Source: Bacillota bacterium
Lineage (GTDB): Bacteria > Bacillota > Clostridia > Lachnospirales > Cellulosilyticaceae
Assembly (NCBI GenBank): GCA_023436395.1
Contig: JAEZJJ010000054.1
Location: forward strand, 1-48,687
Direction of reading: 5' to 3'
DNA length: 48,687 nt
Shown: one piece after another, positions 17,742-26,856 of the stretch
Layout: each line of letters opens with the position of its first letter
Position numbering within the stretch: the first letter of the stretch is position 1
Made by a program: the position numbers and the translations under genes
Notes under the pieces: generated by a model
Database searches by the model: none
The model's input: only the letters and a program-made list of their open reading frames with translations
Told to the model about the DNA's origin: nothing

Positions 17742-17783
17742 AAATTTAAAGGACTTAGTGTATTCACTAAGTCCTTTAGATTT
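17742..17783. terminator. Bidirectional terminator
   Basis: Nineteen-bp arms (17742-17760 and 17765-17783) pair with one mismatch around a 4-nt loop, with A/T-rich flanks on both sides. It separates the convergent ROK gene and the small minus-strand gene at 17787. Confidence 0.9.
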
Positions 17784-17786
17784 ATA

Positions 17787-18083
17787 TTATTTATTATGGA
17801 ATTTTACATATTCACCAAGCGCTTTATGTAAAATATTACCACTTTCATTGTTCATATTAATGTACATATGACTTTTCTTGATATCTATTATCGCAGTCTC
17901 TACTTCACTTGCCTCTGTCATGCTATAAAGTCTCTTTTTAATCACTCCATTCTCATACATGGTATCTGATAAGCGACTAATACTTTTAATATATTGTTCT
18001 ATGGTTTTCTCTGGGATTGGTTTACCACTCTTCATTACTTTTTCCCCTTGCAACCACCTTCTAAAAGCCTCTTTTTTATTCAT
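17787..18083 (-). CDS. Small uncharacterised helical protein
   Basis: A 98-aa protein that I do not recognise. The start is the ATG at 18083 (MNKKEAFRRWL), which has a strong GAGGAGG ribosome-binding site five bases upstream; a longer frame from 18110 has none. The sequence has a helix-rich basic N-terminus (KKEAFRRWLQG...KTIEQYIKSISRLS) like DNA-binding N-terminal domains that precede some nuclease or integrase modules, but no catalytic domain follows. It is the last gene after the MoxR-DUF58-transglutaminase operon (30-bp gap) and ends at a bidirectional terminator. A truncated remnant or a stand-alone accessory protein are both possible. Confidence 0.65.
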   Translation of the reverse strand: MNKKEAFRRWLQGEKVMKSGKPIPEKTIEQYIKSISRLSDTMYENGVIKKRLYSMTEASEVETAIIDIKKSHMYINMNNESGNILHKALGEYVKFHNK

Positions 18084-18113
18084 AAGAACCTCCTCATTAA
18101 AGTAAGACATACT

Positions 18114-20399
18114 CTAATGTATTCTAGGCAAATCTATTCTAGCACCTTTTTGAGGAAGTTTTTTAGTTTTTATTACTTTTCTATAGGTATAAAGAGCTTG
18201 TTTTAATTCCTTACGTTCAGGTGATTCATACCCAAAAGTACTCCTTTCAAAGAGCCTTACTATGAGTCCTATATCAAACCCTTCTTCCAACATGCGTTTT
18301 TGATACTGCCTTATGGTTTCTTTAGGTTTTTTAGGGAAACCTTTGTTTTCTAATCTCCATAAAGTCTTTCTAAGCAAACTTTCTATTCCCCATTTGGTAG
18401 GTTTTAAACATAATAATACTAGCCAGTAGACTATCTTTAACCCCTTAAAGCCATATATACCAAAGGTGATAAAGAGCATAATTATTATCATACCACCTAT
18501 TAGCTTTAGAAAGTCCCCTATAATTAGCTTTTCTGCCTCCTGAGTTTCTACTTCTTCAGCAACAATAGGGGGTGTAGGGTCAAATAGCATCCATCCATAT
18601 GCCGGGATATAGACTTCTGCATAGGCATGGGCATCTTTTTGTCTTACCACATAAGTACTAGATGTACCCTCTTTCTTTTCTGTTACTAAATACCCCGTCA
18701 CATAACGTGCTGGTATTCCTATAGAACGACACATTAATACCATACTACTGGCAAAATCCTGACATACCCCTTCTTTTTGATTGAATAAAAATTGATAGAC
18801 ATTATCCTCTTCAGGGATAGGTTTACTTTGTAGATTATATGTATAATTTTCCTTTAAGTAATTACACAAAGCTTTAGCTTGTCCAAAGCCAGATATTTCT
18901 CCTACTGTAGCTTTCTTACTCAATTTATAAAGAGAATCTTTTATATTATCAGGTATCTGTAAGTAACCTTGTTCTGCTCTCTGATACTGAATAAGAGGTG
19001 TATAAGTTCGTAATAACCTAGGTATAATCTCCTTCTTATATACTCCCTGTCCTCTATAGGTATGGAGCTGTTCACACAAACTGACAAACTGGGAATACGT
19101 TAACCCTTTTAGAAAACTATACTCTCTTGTTCCTTTCTTTGGCATCCTATCATAATAAGTCACCTGATAAGAGATTGGTTCTACAAGTCTATTACTATGA
19201 ATATAGATATTCTCTAAGCTTCCACAGTAATACATACTCTTTGCTAAGCGATCCTTAATTTCTACTGTACCATTTACAGTAAAGTAATTAATGGTGTTAA
19301 TAGGATTTTGATTAATTGTATATTTTTTCTTAAGGGAGGGAGAACTTTCTCTATTTAGGATTTCCTTATATTCACGAAAGATGTTAGGATTTTGAGCTCT
19401 TATCCAAGCCATCTCATTGAGAATTGTAGAAGTCTGCTCATATTCAGCCTGTAAATAGGAAGACTTGAAGGGCATATCTGTATCATAAATCTTATCCTCT
19501 TCATCTAGTCTCCACATGTTATTTTCATAAATCTTATAAGCAACTTCTCTTAAGTAGAGGGGCTCATTGGTCTCTACCTCAAATAAAACAACATCTGACA
19601 AGACTAAATCCTTAGTTAGGGCAGAGCTGATCGGTAAATAATCTTTAAGTTCTGCTTGGGTTCCAAAGCTATTTCTTAGATTCTTAAGCCACCTCGTTCC
19701 TGGTAATTCTTGCCATCTTGGCATATTAGCACCAATTCCCCATATCATTACTAGAATAAAGCTAAAAGTAACTAAATATGTTTTTGGCTTAAACACATAA
19801 CGTATTTGGTACATCCTAATTTTAGTTCGTCGTATAAATAAGGTCAGAATTAACAATAATCCACCTATTATTAAACTATTTACTCTTACAAAATGATTAA
19901 AACCTGTTCTTGTATAGATAATTAACACAATAGCTATAATTAATGTCCACCCAGGTGGTACCCAAGTATCTATTTTAGCAACTATCATTTTTATCATTAG
20001 TTTCCTAAATAAAAGTCCAATCACTAGCAAGTAGCTTACCCAAAGATAAGTAGCTATTTCAAATTGAATAATTGGTATATTTTTATCAAATAAATGAATG
20101 AGCCAATACAAGTATTCTATTTTTTGTGTATAGCCCCCTTCACTTATAAGATAAATAATAAAGGTGGCTAGAATAATTGTCCCACTTTGGAAAAAGGAAA
20201 AGATATAGTTCTTTTGCTCCATATCCTGCTCACTAATAACAATTAGCCTTTGGCAAACACTTATGAGTAAGCCTTGTACTAATACCACTAAAACCATTCC
20301 TGATACTAAGTGCAAGCTACTATAAAAACTCATTATAGCTACCCCAAACAAGCTTACAGTCATTACACCTAGACACTTAATTGTACTGGGTTTACTCAT
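18114..20399 (-). CDS. Membrane-anchored transglutaminase-like protein (TgpA family)
   Basis: A protein of 761 aa. The start is ATG 20399 (MSKPSTIK), preceded by GGAGGG; a longer frame from 20444 would run into the upstream gene. The N-terminal 200 residues hold several membrane helices, followed by a long extracytoplasmic part. The transglutaminase core has the Cys-His-Asp triad: Cys546 in EGVCQDFA, His591 in DAHAYAEVY and Asp607 in LFDPTPP. One more membrane helix (about 630-650) leads to a cytoplasmic DUF4129-like tail (QYQKRMLEEG...). It forms an operon with MoxR and DUF58 genes, a common set thought to act on surface proteins or the cell envelope. The substrate is unknown. Confidence 0.93.
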   Translation of the reverse strand: MSKPSTIKCLGVMTVSLFGVAIMSFYSSLHLVSGMVLVVLVQGLLISVCQRLIVISEQDMEQKNYIFSFFQSGTIILATFIIYLISEGGYTQKIEYLYWLIHLFDKNIPIIQFEIATYLWVSYLLVIGLLFRKLMIKMIVAKIDTWVPPGWTLIIAIVLIIYTRTGFNHFVRVNSLIIGGLLLILTLFIRRTKIRMYQIRYVFKPKTYLVTFSFILVMIWGIGANMPRWQELPGTRWLKNLRNSFGTQAELKDYLPISSALTKDLVLSDVVLFEVETNEPLYLREVAYKIYENNMWRLDEEDKIYDTDMPFKSSYLQAEYEQTSTILNEMAWIRAQNPNIFREYKEILNRESSPSLKKKYTINQNPINTINYFTVNGTVEIKDRLAKSMYYCGSLENIYIHSNRLVEPISYQVTYYDRMPKKGTREYSFLKGLTYSQFVSLCEQLHTYRGQGVYKKEIIPRLLRTYTPLIQYQRAEQGYLQIPDNIKDSLYKLSKKATVGEISGFGQAKALCNYLKENYTYNLQSKPIPEEDNVYQFLFNQKEGVCQDFASSMVLMCRSIGIPARYVTGYLVTEKKEGTSSTYVVRQKDAHAYAEVYIPAYGWMLFDPTPPIVAEEVETQEAEKLIIGDFLKLIGGMIIIMLFITFGIYGFKGLKIVYWLVLLCLKPTKWGIESLLRKTLWRLENKGFPKKPKETIRQYQKRMLEEGFDIGLIVRLFERSTFGYESPERKELKQALYTYRKVIKTKKLPQKGARIDLPRIH

Positions 20400-20409
20400 T
20401 CTTTCCCTC

Positions 20410-21627
20410 CTATTCCCTCTTAAATGTATATCCTTCATCAACACCCCATGTTTCTGTATCTAGCCTTCTAATTTGATGAATTTCTCTACCAACATAAACG
20501 ATTTTAGATTCTTGAAACTTCCTATTGTTCTTTTTTAAATAATAAGTTAAGCTTTCATCTACATCTTCTGTAATTATTAACTGATACATTGCCTCTCTAT
20601 TTATGCTCCTTGTAAAACAACATAATATACTCTCATAGGTTCTATTACTTATAGCATGCAAATGCTCATATCCCGCTAATTTTTCTCTTAGGTATAGCAA
20701 AGCTCTGTTTTCTTTCACCTCTGCCTTAATCCAATTTCCCCTATGAAAATATATAAATGTTACTTCATAACCTCTTCTTAGGAGTTGATGGATAAGGGAT
20801 AAGCCCACTGTCAGACATTTGTCTTGCAACTGATATTGCAGTTGTTCTTCTGACACTTTACTACCTATTGGATTGAGGATAACCAGTAGATTTTCTCCAA
20901 CCTGCCTAGCATCTTCTCTCTGTCTTACCAGAAGTTGCTCTTTCCTAGCAAATATCTTCCAATGTACTAATCTAGGCGAGTCACCTTCTTTATAAGGCAC
21001 TAATTCTTCTGTAACTTCTCCCAGATAATTTTGGTGTATAGGAGTATGACTATTAATTCCTACACCCTCCTCTAAACCAGCTCCTAAAAATGCTTCGCTA
21101 TCTATATTTTCTCTAATCTCAGGTATGACTTTAACCTTTATTGGCTCAGGTACCATCATTTCTTTCTTAAATAAACCCAAGAAATCCTTTATAAATACTC
21201 TTGCAAGTCCCACATTTTGTTTCCCACTTAGGTTTGCTTCATAAGTTACTCTAATCTCTTGAGTACCTATGATTCCTAAAAAGGTACAGTAGTTTCTTTT
21301 TTCCTTTAATAATAGTCTGTATCCTTCACTAGGATACAGATGTAAGTATACACTGGGTAAAACACTTTTATTTTTTATCTTAATGAATAACTCTAGTTCT
21401 TCCCCTTTTTGAACCTTTACCCTACTGGTTTCTATTACAACTTCTACCTTATCCTTTGACCACAGAAAATAACATGTATCTAAAACAATGGCTATAAATA
21501 ATATACAAAACAAATCTATTACAATATGTTCTGCCCTGGTATAAGCTAATTCTCCTACTATTAACACTAGTAAAATAAAAGGGACATTTACTGTGCTTCC
21601 CTTAGTAGATCTAAATTTCTTAATCAT
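20410..21627 (-). CDS. DUF58 domain protein
   Basis: A protein of 405 aa with two N-terminal membrane helices and a C-terminal DUF58 domain (vWA-like), recognised by GEVTEELVPYKEGDSPRLVHWKIFARKEQLLVRQRED and the downstream strand GENLLVILNP. The start is ATG 21627, which overlaps the stop of the moxR-type gene by 8 nt and suggests translational coupling; a TTG nine codons upstream is less likely. It lies between MoxR and the transglutaminase gene, where DUF58 proteins are believed to partner with the AAA+ ATPase. The exact function is unknown. Confidence 0.92.
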   Translation of the reverse strand: MIKKFRSTKGSTVNVPFILLVLIVGELAYTRAEHIVIDLFCILFIAIVLDTCYFLWSKDKVEVVIETSRVKVQKGEELELFIKIKNKSVLPSVYLHLYPSEGYRLLLKEKRNYCTFLGIIGTQEIRVTYEANLSGKQNVGLARVFIKDFLGLFKKEMMVPEPIKVKVIPEIRENIDSEAFLGAGLEEGVGINSHTPIHQNYLGEVTEELVPYKEGDSPRLVHWKIFARKEQLLVRQREDARQVGENLLVILNPIGSKVSEEQLQYQLQDKCLTVGLSLIHQLLRRGYEVTFIYFHRGNWIKAEVKENRALLYLREKLAGYEHLHAISNRTYESILCCFTRSINREAMYQLIITEDVDESLTYYLKKNNRKFQESKIVYVGREIHQIRRLDTETWGVDEGYTFKRE

Positions 21628-22555
21628 TAAATACAGGTGGTGTAATCTGTTCAAGAGCTTCTTTTAAAATATCATCAACTTCTGAGCTCTTCCACTTAGC
21701 AGTAGCTTTTAAAACTAAGCGATGTCCCACCACAGTTTTTAGTACACGTTGTATATCATCTGGCACAGCATAAGAACGTCCCCCAACTATTGCTGCACCT
21801 CTTGTTGCCTTTAACAAAGCAATTGTACCTCTAGGACTTATTCCTAGTTCCACCATATCATGGCGGCTAATGGCCTCTGTTAAATCTAGTAAGTATGTCT
21901 TTACTTCTTTACTTACCACCACTTGTTCTAGTTTTTTCTTCACCTTTTCTAATTCCTCTAAAGTTACTACTTGTTCTAGCTTTTTTAGTGGATCTACTTC
22001 TTCTGATTGCTCTAGTATTTCTTCCCATTCCTTTCTAGAAGGATATTCCAAATGAAGTTTCATAAAGAATCGATCCATTTGTGCTTCAGGAAGAGGATAA
22101 GTCCCTTGATGTTCAATCGTATTTTGAGTTGCAATAACCATAAAAGGATTCAATAATCTCTTTGTAACTCCTTCTACCGTTACCTGCCTTTCCTCCATGG
22201 CTTCTAAAAGGCTAGATTGTACCCTTGGTGAAGCTCTATTAATCTCATCTGCTAAAAGAAAGTTACATCTTACCGCTCCATCTTTATACTCAAAATCCCC
22301 CAGTTCCTTATTAAAGACATAAAAACCAGTTACATCTGAAGGTAAAACATCTGGTGTAAACTGTATACGTTTAAACTCCCCTTCCACACTACGGGCTAAC
22401 GCTATAGCCAATCTCGTTTTACCAAGTCCTGGTGCACCTTCTAATAAAATATGACCTTCGCTTAAAAGACAAATAAGTATCTGCTCGATAATCTCATCTT
22501 TACCAATGATTACACGTTTTACATTATCAATAATACGCTGAATAACCCCTTCCAT
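21620..22555 (-). CDS. MoxR-type AAA+ ATPase
   Basis: A 311-aa cytoplasmic AAA+ chaperone-like ATPase. Walker A is GAPGLGKTR (40-48), Walker B is LLADEINRA (about 100-108), followed by the MoxR signature SPRVQSSLLEAMEERQVTVEG and sensor 1 VIATQNTIEHQGTYPLPEAQMDRF. Proteins of this family act with DUF58/vWA proteins to mature or assemble substrates. It is first in its operon, with a GGGAGGAG-type SD and a -10-like TATAAT on the minus strand around 22590. A paralogue is encoded at 34344-35291. Confidence 0.96.
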   Translation of the reverse strand: MEGVIQRIIDNVKRVIIGKDEIIEQILICLLSEGHILLEGAPGLGKTRLAIALARSVEGEFKRIQFTPDVLPSDVTGFYVFNKELGDFEYKDGAVRCNFLLADEINRASPRVQSSLLEAMEERQVTVEGVTKRLLNPFMVIATQNTIEHQGTYPLPEAQMDRFFMKLHLEYPSRKEWEEILEQSEEVDPLKKLEQVVTLEELEKVKKKLEQVVVSKEVKTYLLDLTEAISRHDMVELGISPRGTIALLKATRGAAIVGGRSYAVPDDIQRVLKTVVGHRLVLKATAKWKSSEVDDILKEALEQITPPVFND

Positions 22556-22661
22556 ATTCTCCTCCCACCTTCTATTAATGACTTTATTATACTCTTTTTG
22601 ACACTATGAATATAGTAAAATACATTAAATTATTAATTTTTTCATAACTACTTTTAGTGGC

Positions 22662-22704
22662 AAAAAGGGTATGATACTCACAAAACAAGTATCATACCCT
22701 TTTT
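22662..22704 (-). terminator. Terminator after the lipoprotein gene
   Basis: A perfect stem formed by AAAAGGGTATGATACT and its complement (arms about 22663-22678 and 22689-22704) with a 10-nt loop. It lies 32 bp after the stop codon at 22736 and separates this operon from the downstream moxR operon. Flanking A and T runs allow action in both directions. Confidence 0.85.
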
Positions 22705-22735
22705 AATCATTTTACTTTCTATTATGTCTTACTCT

Positions 22736-23689
22736 CTAGTATGGCGTAATAACTACTTCTACTATTTTTTCATATCCAATGCTAGTACTTCCTCTTAGTA
22801 TTTCATAATGTAAGTTGCCTATTCTTCCAACTTTCTTGTTACTCTTTCTGTCTAGCACACTACAAATATCTTGGGTAAAATCAGTCATATCTACTGCTTT
22901 TCCCATAAATTCATTCACAATTCTCTGGAGAGGTTCTAATTTCTCTAGGTCTAATTCTCCCTCTTTATAGCCACCTATGTATTGATTGACTACCATTCTT
23001 GCCTTCTCTAGCTTACCTTCATTGGTTCTAAAAAGCTGAAAATAAGATGTTGCATTCGTCAATTCCCCAAATTTATTTCTAATTAAAAAGCTAGGATAAC
23101 TTAATTCTATAAGCTGTTTGTCTGGCCCTACAGAGACAGCACTTACTACCACATCATCCCCACAAATATTATGTATCCACTTATTATCTGCTTCGTCCTT
23201 AGCCCGAATACTAGAAGGGACTACATAAATGCCTAACGTACCAAGCCTATCCCTTTCTAATATAATCCCCACGTTTTCTATAACTTTTTCTTTAAACCAA
23301 TAATCATCACCTTTTGGCACTTGTTTTAGAAATTCATCAAACTCTTTTCCTAATTTTTGACTTAAAACTTCTATCACCGGTTTATCCGTCAATGAGCTAA
23401 TATCAAAAATTTGTGCCGCACCATCTATATTTTTGCCACCCAATCTATTAATAGACTTGTCATACCACACCTCTCTCCTATCCCAATCACCTCCAACTAC
23501 TTCTACCCAAAACTCTAAGTCCTGAGTAAAATAATCTTCTGTCTTACTAACCACTGTATATTCTTTATAATTTTCACTCCTAGGTGGAAACAAAAGTGTA
23601 TTCATCCGATCTGCCATATACTCTGGATACTTACTCTGACATCCTGTTAGTCCTATTGTTATCCCTAATAACGCTATCCATTTCTTCAT
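22736..23689 (-). CDS. Lipoprotein of the YtrA-type ABC operon
   Basis: A 317-aa secreted lipoprotein with signal MKKWIALLGITIGLTGC and lipid-anchored Cys17. The remainder is a soluble alpha/beta domain with several Trp/Asp-rich segments (EFWVEVVGGDWDRREVWYD) that I do not recognise. It overlaps the upstream membrane subunit by 4 nt, so it belongs to the GntR-ATPase-permease operon and probably works with this transporter as a surface-exposed subunit. No ligand can be predicted. Confidence 0.8.
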   Translation of the reverse strand: MKKWIALLGITIGLTGCQSKYPEYMADRMNTLLFPPRSENYKEYTVVSKTEDYFTQDLEFWVEVVGGDWDRREVWYDKSINRLGGKNIDGAAQIFDISSLTDKPVIEVLSQKLGKEFDEFLKQVPKGDDYWFKEKVIENVGIILERDRLGTLGIYVVPSSIRAKDEADNKWIHNICGDDVVVSAVSVGPDKQLIELSYPSFLIRNKFGELTNATSYFQLFRTNEGKLEKARMVVNQYIGGYKEGELDLEKLEPLQRIVNEFMGKAVDMTDFTQDICSVLDRKSNKKVGRIGNLHYEILRGSTSIGYEKIVEVVITPY

Positions 23690-24828
23690 CCACGTTTCAC
23701 CTCTTTTCCTTTAAATTGACCACTCATAGCAATTTTATTACCTATAAAGAAACTTAGAATCCCACCTACTAATGCTACAAAATACCTAGCTCCTGTTATG
23801 TTATTTTGTAACATAGGTTCTATAAACCAACGATACATATCACAAGCTAATAAGCTACCACATACTACAACTCCTATTACAAATATCCATCTAAACCCCT
23901 TTATAGGAATCAGCTTATCTGCATCCTCCAAAAGCTGATGCTTACTTAGTTTGCTGATACCCAAAACAAGTATTCCACCGACTATAACATACCAAATAAT
24001 CTTTGATCCTAATGAGTAGTCTATATAGAAAGAGTATATATTGCCTACTCCCTGTATATCTACTAACCGATTTCCACGCCCTTTAAAAACTATAAATATA
24101 AGTGCATCAGTAAAGGCTTCCCCTATAGGATTTTTTAGAATTAGGTCTGAGAAACAATATCCCAAACTACTGATGATAAAGGTAGGTGCAATAAGCGTAC
24201 AAATACCAATAATCCCTGCTCCAATTTTATGACACACAATATACTGAACCAACATAAGGAATAAATAAACTGCTAAAATCTCCAGATATATCACCAATAA
24301 GTTCATTCCTACGTCTATGCCTTGCATAAACTGTCTTTGTAGTTCTCCATAAGCAAGGACATCATAGATCTCCTTAAACTTTGCTACATAATTTCTATGT
24401 ATCAATAAGGTCACTACGCTATATATACCAAAACATGTGGTATAACCTACCATGGTTGTTCCTATCTTTACTAAACTTCTTTCTCCAGTTGTATAAGGTA
24501 TGCTCTTTAAGAAATGACTTGTTTCTGTTTCTCTCTCATAACTCATACTAAAAATACTAAAGAATAGTACACCAATTAAATAGCATACTGACACTTCTGC
24601 AAATTTTTCCTCTACAATATTTCTTATTAAATCTATACCATCTGCATATTCTCCCCTAATTGAGCTGCTTCCTATCCCCGTTGCTATATAGTCTCTCCAA
24701 ACTAAATCTAACTCTTTATTCAAATTAATACATATGAATATATTGGCAAGCATTAAGCAAATACCAATTCCTAATACTGGCTTTAATTCCAATTTAATAA
24801 GGGGCTTTAATGATTTAATGGATTTCAT
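23686..24828 (-). CDS. ABC transporter membrane subunit (ABC-2-like)
   Basis: A membrane protein of about 380 aa with some nine to ten hydrophobic segments and a large loop after the first helix. The start is ATG 24828 (MKSIKSLKPL), six bases after AAGGAG; a start ten codons upstream lies deeper in the ATPase gene and lacks an SD. The 14-nt overlap with the ATPase gene and 4-nt overlap with the lipoprotein gene show a tightly coupled operon. The phrase FSMSYERETETSHFLKSIPYTTGERSLVKI is typical of ABC-2 type permeases in YtrA-regulated systems. It probably exports or senses an envelope-active compound (inference). Confidence 0.82.
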   Translation of the reverse strand: MKSIKSLKPLIKLELKPVLGIGICLMLANIFICINLNKELDLVWRDYIATGIGSSSIRGEYADGIDLIRNIVEEKFAEVSVCYLIGVLFFSIFSMSYERETETSHFLKSIPYTTGERSLVKIGTTMVGYTTCFGIYSVVTLLIHRNYVAKFKEIYDVLAYGELQRQFMQGIDVGMNLLVIYLEILAVYLFLMLVQYIVCHKIGAGIIGICTLIAPTFIISSLGYCFSDLILKNPIGEAFTDALIFIVFKGRGNRLVDIQGVGNIYSFYIDYSLGSKIIWYVIVGGILVLGISKLSKHQLLEDADKLIPIKGFRWIFVIGVVVCGSLLACDMYRWFIEPMLQNNITGARYFVALVGGILSFFIGNKIAMSGQFKGKEVKRG

Positions 24829-25732
24829 AAGCTTCTCCTTTCTGACTTTCTTCCTCATTTTCCCTTGCCAGAGCTGTATAGATAAAGACTTCTTCTAGAT
24901 TAAGTCCTATTGCCTCAATAAGTAAAGCTCCTGCTCGTCTTAATTGCTCTTCTAGGGTTTCACTATAATCATTGGTAATCACATAATAGACACTACCTAC
25001 ATGGCTTATACTGAGTATGCCTTGCCACTGTTCTAAATCTGCAGGTACATCCTTTTCGAATACAACTTGTAACTTCTTCACCTTATTCTTTAAGTCCTCT
25101 ACGGAGCTTTGATACACCACTTCTCCTTTAGAGAGCATAGTAATCTCATCACAAATCCTCTCTAACTCCGATAGATGATGAGAGGAAATCACTACTGTCA
25201 TCCCTGTTTCATCCACTTGCTCAATGATCAAGTCTAGTACCTGTTTTTTAGCAAGGGCATCTAATCCTGAAGTAGGTTCATCTAGCACCAATACTTTAGG
25301 CATACATGCCATATTAAGCATAAGGGATAAGCGCATCTGCATACCCTTAGAGAGATTTTTCACCTTTGTCTTAGGATTTAATTTAAAGGTCTGATTATAT
25401 GTATTGAATCGTTCTATAGAAAACTGAGGATACACTTCTTTAAAGAAAGTCACCATTTGGTCTACACGATAGCTCTTAAAAAACTGATTTCTATCTGCCA
25501 CATAGCCTATTTGCTCTTTGACTTCATTATTTTCATAAATAGATTTTCCATCTATTAAAATCTTTCCTTCTTCTACCTTATATACCCCTGTTAAACATTG
25601 AATAAGGGTACTTTTCCCCACTCCATTTTCTCCAATAATGCCATAGATACTCCCTGGCTTTATCTCTATGGATACATTTTTAAGCACCTTTTGACCATTA
25701 AAACTCTTGCTTACACCCTCTATTTTTATCAT
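24815..25732 (-). CDS. ABC transporter ATPase (YtrB-like)
   Basis: A 305-aa ATPase. Walker A GENGVGKST (about 34-42), signature LSKGMQMRLSL (variant of LSGGQ), Walker B VLVLDEPTSGLD, and an H-loop in VVISSHHLSELE are present. The C-terminal 90 residues form the extra domain seen in ABC-2 exporters. The ATG follows the GntR stop codon directly with no gap, and the SD lies inside the last GntR codons, so the two are co-translated. It energises the downstream membrane subunit. Confidence 0.94.
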   Translation of the reverse strand: MIKIEGVSKSFNGQKVLKNVSIEIKPGSIYGIIGENGVGKSTLIQCLTGVYKVEEGKILIDGKSIYENNEVKEQIGYVADRNQFFKSYRVDQMVTFFKEVYPQFSIERFNTYNQTFKLNPKTKVKNLSKGMQMRLSLMLNMACMPKVLVLDEPTSGLDALAKKQVLDLIIEQVDETGMTVVISSHHLSELERICDEITMLSKGEVVYQSSVEDLKNKVKKLQVVFEKDVPADLEQWQGILSISHVGSVYYVITNDYSETLEEQLRRAGALLIEAIGLNLEEVFIYTALARENEEESQKGEAYEIH

Positions 25733-26119
25733 CTATTCTCCCTCCTCTAGAAGCTCACTATAAATCTTCTCGATTTCAGCCATAACATCTTGCTTACTTA
25801 ACCCCATATAATGCATCGCTATAAAACTACTCTTTAAAGCTTTACGCACCTCAATCATTTGTTTTTCACTCAGTACCTTACTTGGCATCATAGCAATAAA
25901 CACCCCCTTACCTCTTATAGTCTCCACTACTTCTTGTCTCTCTAATTCTGTATAAGCTTTCATGACGGTATTCGCATTAACTGTCAACATACTAGCAAGC
26001 TGTCTCACTGAAGGAAGTTGATCTCCAGGTTTTAAAATCCCCTTCATCACTTGCTCTTTAATCTGATCTACTATCTGTTCATAAATAGGCCTACTATCTC
26101 TCACATCAATAGGAAACAC
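25733..26119 (-). CDS. GntR-family regulator, YtrA subfamily
   Basis: A 128-aa short GntR protein: winged helix (RPIYEQIVDQIKEQVMKGILKPGDQLPSVRQLASMLTVNANTVMKAYTELERQ) and a brief helical C-terminus, typical of the YtrA subfamily that lacks a ligand domain. It heads an ABC operon as YtrA does in Bacillus. A 23-bp palindrome overlaps its transcription start region (26142-26164), consistent with autorepression. Such regulators often respond to cell-wall antibiotics; this is known of relatives and not shown here. Confidence 0.95.
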   Translation of the reverse strand: MFPIDVRDSRPIYEQIVDQIKEQVMKGILKPGDQLPSVRQLASMLTVNANTVMKAYTELERQEVVETIRGKGVFIAMMPSKVLSEKQMIEVRKALKSSFIAMHYMGLSKQDVMAEIEKIYSELLEEGE

Positions 26120-26141
26120 TACCTCACTCCTTTCTCTTCAA

Positions 26142-26164
26142 CTGTACTACTCACCTTAGTACAG
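26142..26164. promoter_or_regulatory. Probable YtrA-type operator
   Basis: CTGTACTA, a 7-bp spacer and TAGTACAG make a perfect 8-bp inverted repeat just downstream of the -10 box of the GntR gene, ending 23 bp before its ATG. The location fits an autoregulatory operator. Confidence 0.7.
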
Positions 26165-26193
26165 ATAATACACCCTATGTTTTATCAAGTCAA
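26165..26193 (-). promoter_or_regulatory. Promoter of the GntR-ABC operon
   Basis: Minus-strand TTGACT (26193-26188), 17-bp spacer and TATTAT (26170-26165), with the operator palindrome adjoining on its downstream side. Confidence 0.7.
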
Positions 26194-26247
26194 TATATTC
26201 TGAATATTTATTCTTCAAACAAAAAAAGACTGTATTTTATCATAAAA

Positions 26248-26298
26248 AACTGACCTTCAATAAGTTAGATTTTTAAATCCAACTTATTGGGGTCAGTT
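26248..26298 (-). terminator. Terminator after the 57-aa Cys protein gene
   Basis: AACTGACC..CAATAAGTT pairs with AACTTATTG..GGTCAGTT (17 bp with a small internal loop), followed on the minus strand by six T. It lies about 40 bp beyond the small gene at 26337. Confidence 0.8.
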
Positions 26299-26336
26299 CC
26301 ATTCTCCCTACAGTCCTACAAATTCTATGGTTTAGA

Positions 26337-26510
26337 TTAGTTTTGTTTACGTACTAAAGTATACTCATCTCCAATTTTATAATAAGGGCATCTCTTTTGA
26401 GGATAATAACTCATTCTTGCAAAGTCATCTTCATCCATAATAGGTGCCACAGCGCATACGTATTCGCCTATTTTTTCATCATATTCTAAATGCATACAGT
26501 TCTCGCACAT
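26337..26510 (-). CDS. Small Cys-rich protein (DUF6472-like), 57 aa
   Basis: A short gene running from ATG 26510 to TAA 26337. It begins MCENCMHLEYDEKIGEYVC, has an acidic MDEDDFARM middle, and ends CPYYKIGDEYTLVRKQN. The pattern CxxC...C...CPYY...DEYxxVRKQ is one I recall from a widespread clostridial mini-protein family (DUF6472), probably a zinc ribbon using the four cysteines. AAAGGAG lies ten bases before the ATG, and a strong terminator follows. The function is unknown. Confidence 0.8.
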   Translation of the reverse strand: MCENCMHLEYDEKIGEYVCAVAPIMDEDDFARMSYYPQKRCPYYKIGDEYTLVRKQN

Positions 26511-26763
26511 AGCTTTTTATCTCCTTTACTTCTCAATCTATTTAACGCTTCTAATTCTTTAGCTCTTTAGCCTCTATTCTCTTTATAACTTCTATATTAT
26601 CATACTTTTTCTATTCTTTATTAACAACCGTTTAATAATCTTCTAATAAATAATAATTATATCAAGATGTTTTATTACTATTATTTTTATATCTGGTTTC
26701 ATTTATATTTATATTTTTATACTAATCTCCGTATTTTTCAACATAGCTAATACTTATCAGTCA
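26511..26763. other. Gene-free AT-rich region
   Basis: Between the divergent Cys-protein gene and the flavoprotein gene I see only AT-rich sequence with no convincing ORF, hairpin or RNA gene. It holds the small gene's upstream region and runs into the flavoprotein promoter at 26764. Confidence 0.5.
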
Positions 26764-26792
26764 TTGCGTATTTAGTATTTATCTTCTAAAAT
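26764..26792 (+). promoter_or_regulatory. Putative promoter of the Fe-S flavoprotein gene
   Basis: TTGCGT (26764-26769), 17-bp spacer, TAAAAT (26787-26792), 64 bp upstream of the ATG at 26857. Confidence 0.5.
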
Positions 26793-26856
26793 GAATTTAG
26801 TTATGCCAATAATCCCATTAATTTCACAAACATTTTAACTCGAAGGGAGTATTCAC

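Noticed and set aside
20400..20444. Upstream start of the transglutaminase-like protein
   Set aside because: It lies within the DUF58 gene, whereas ATG 20399 has GGAGGG at the right distance and leads directly into the first membrane helix.
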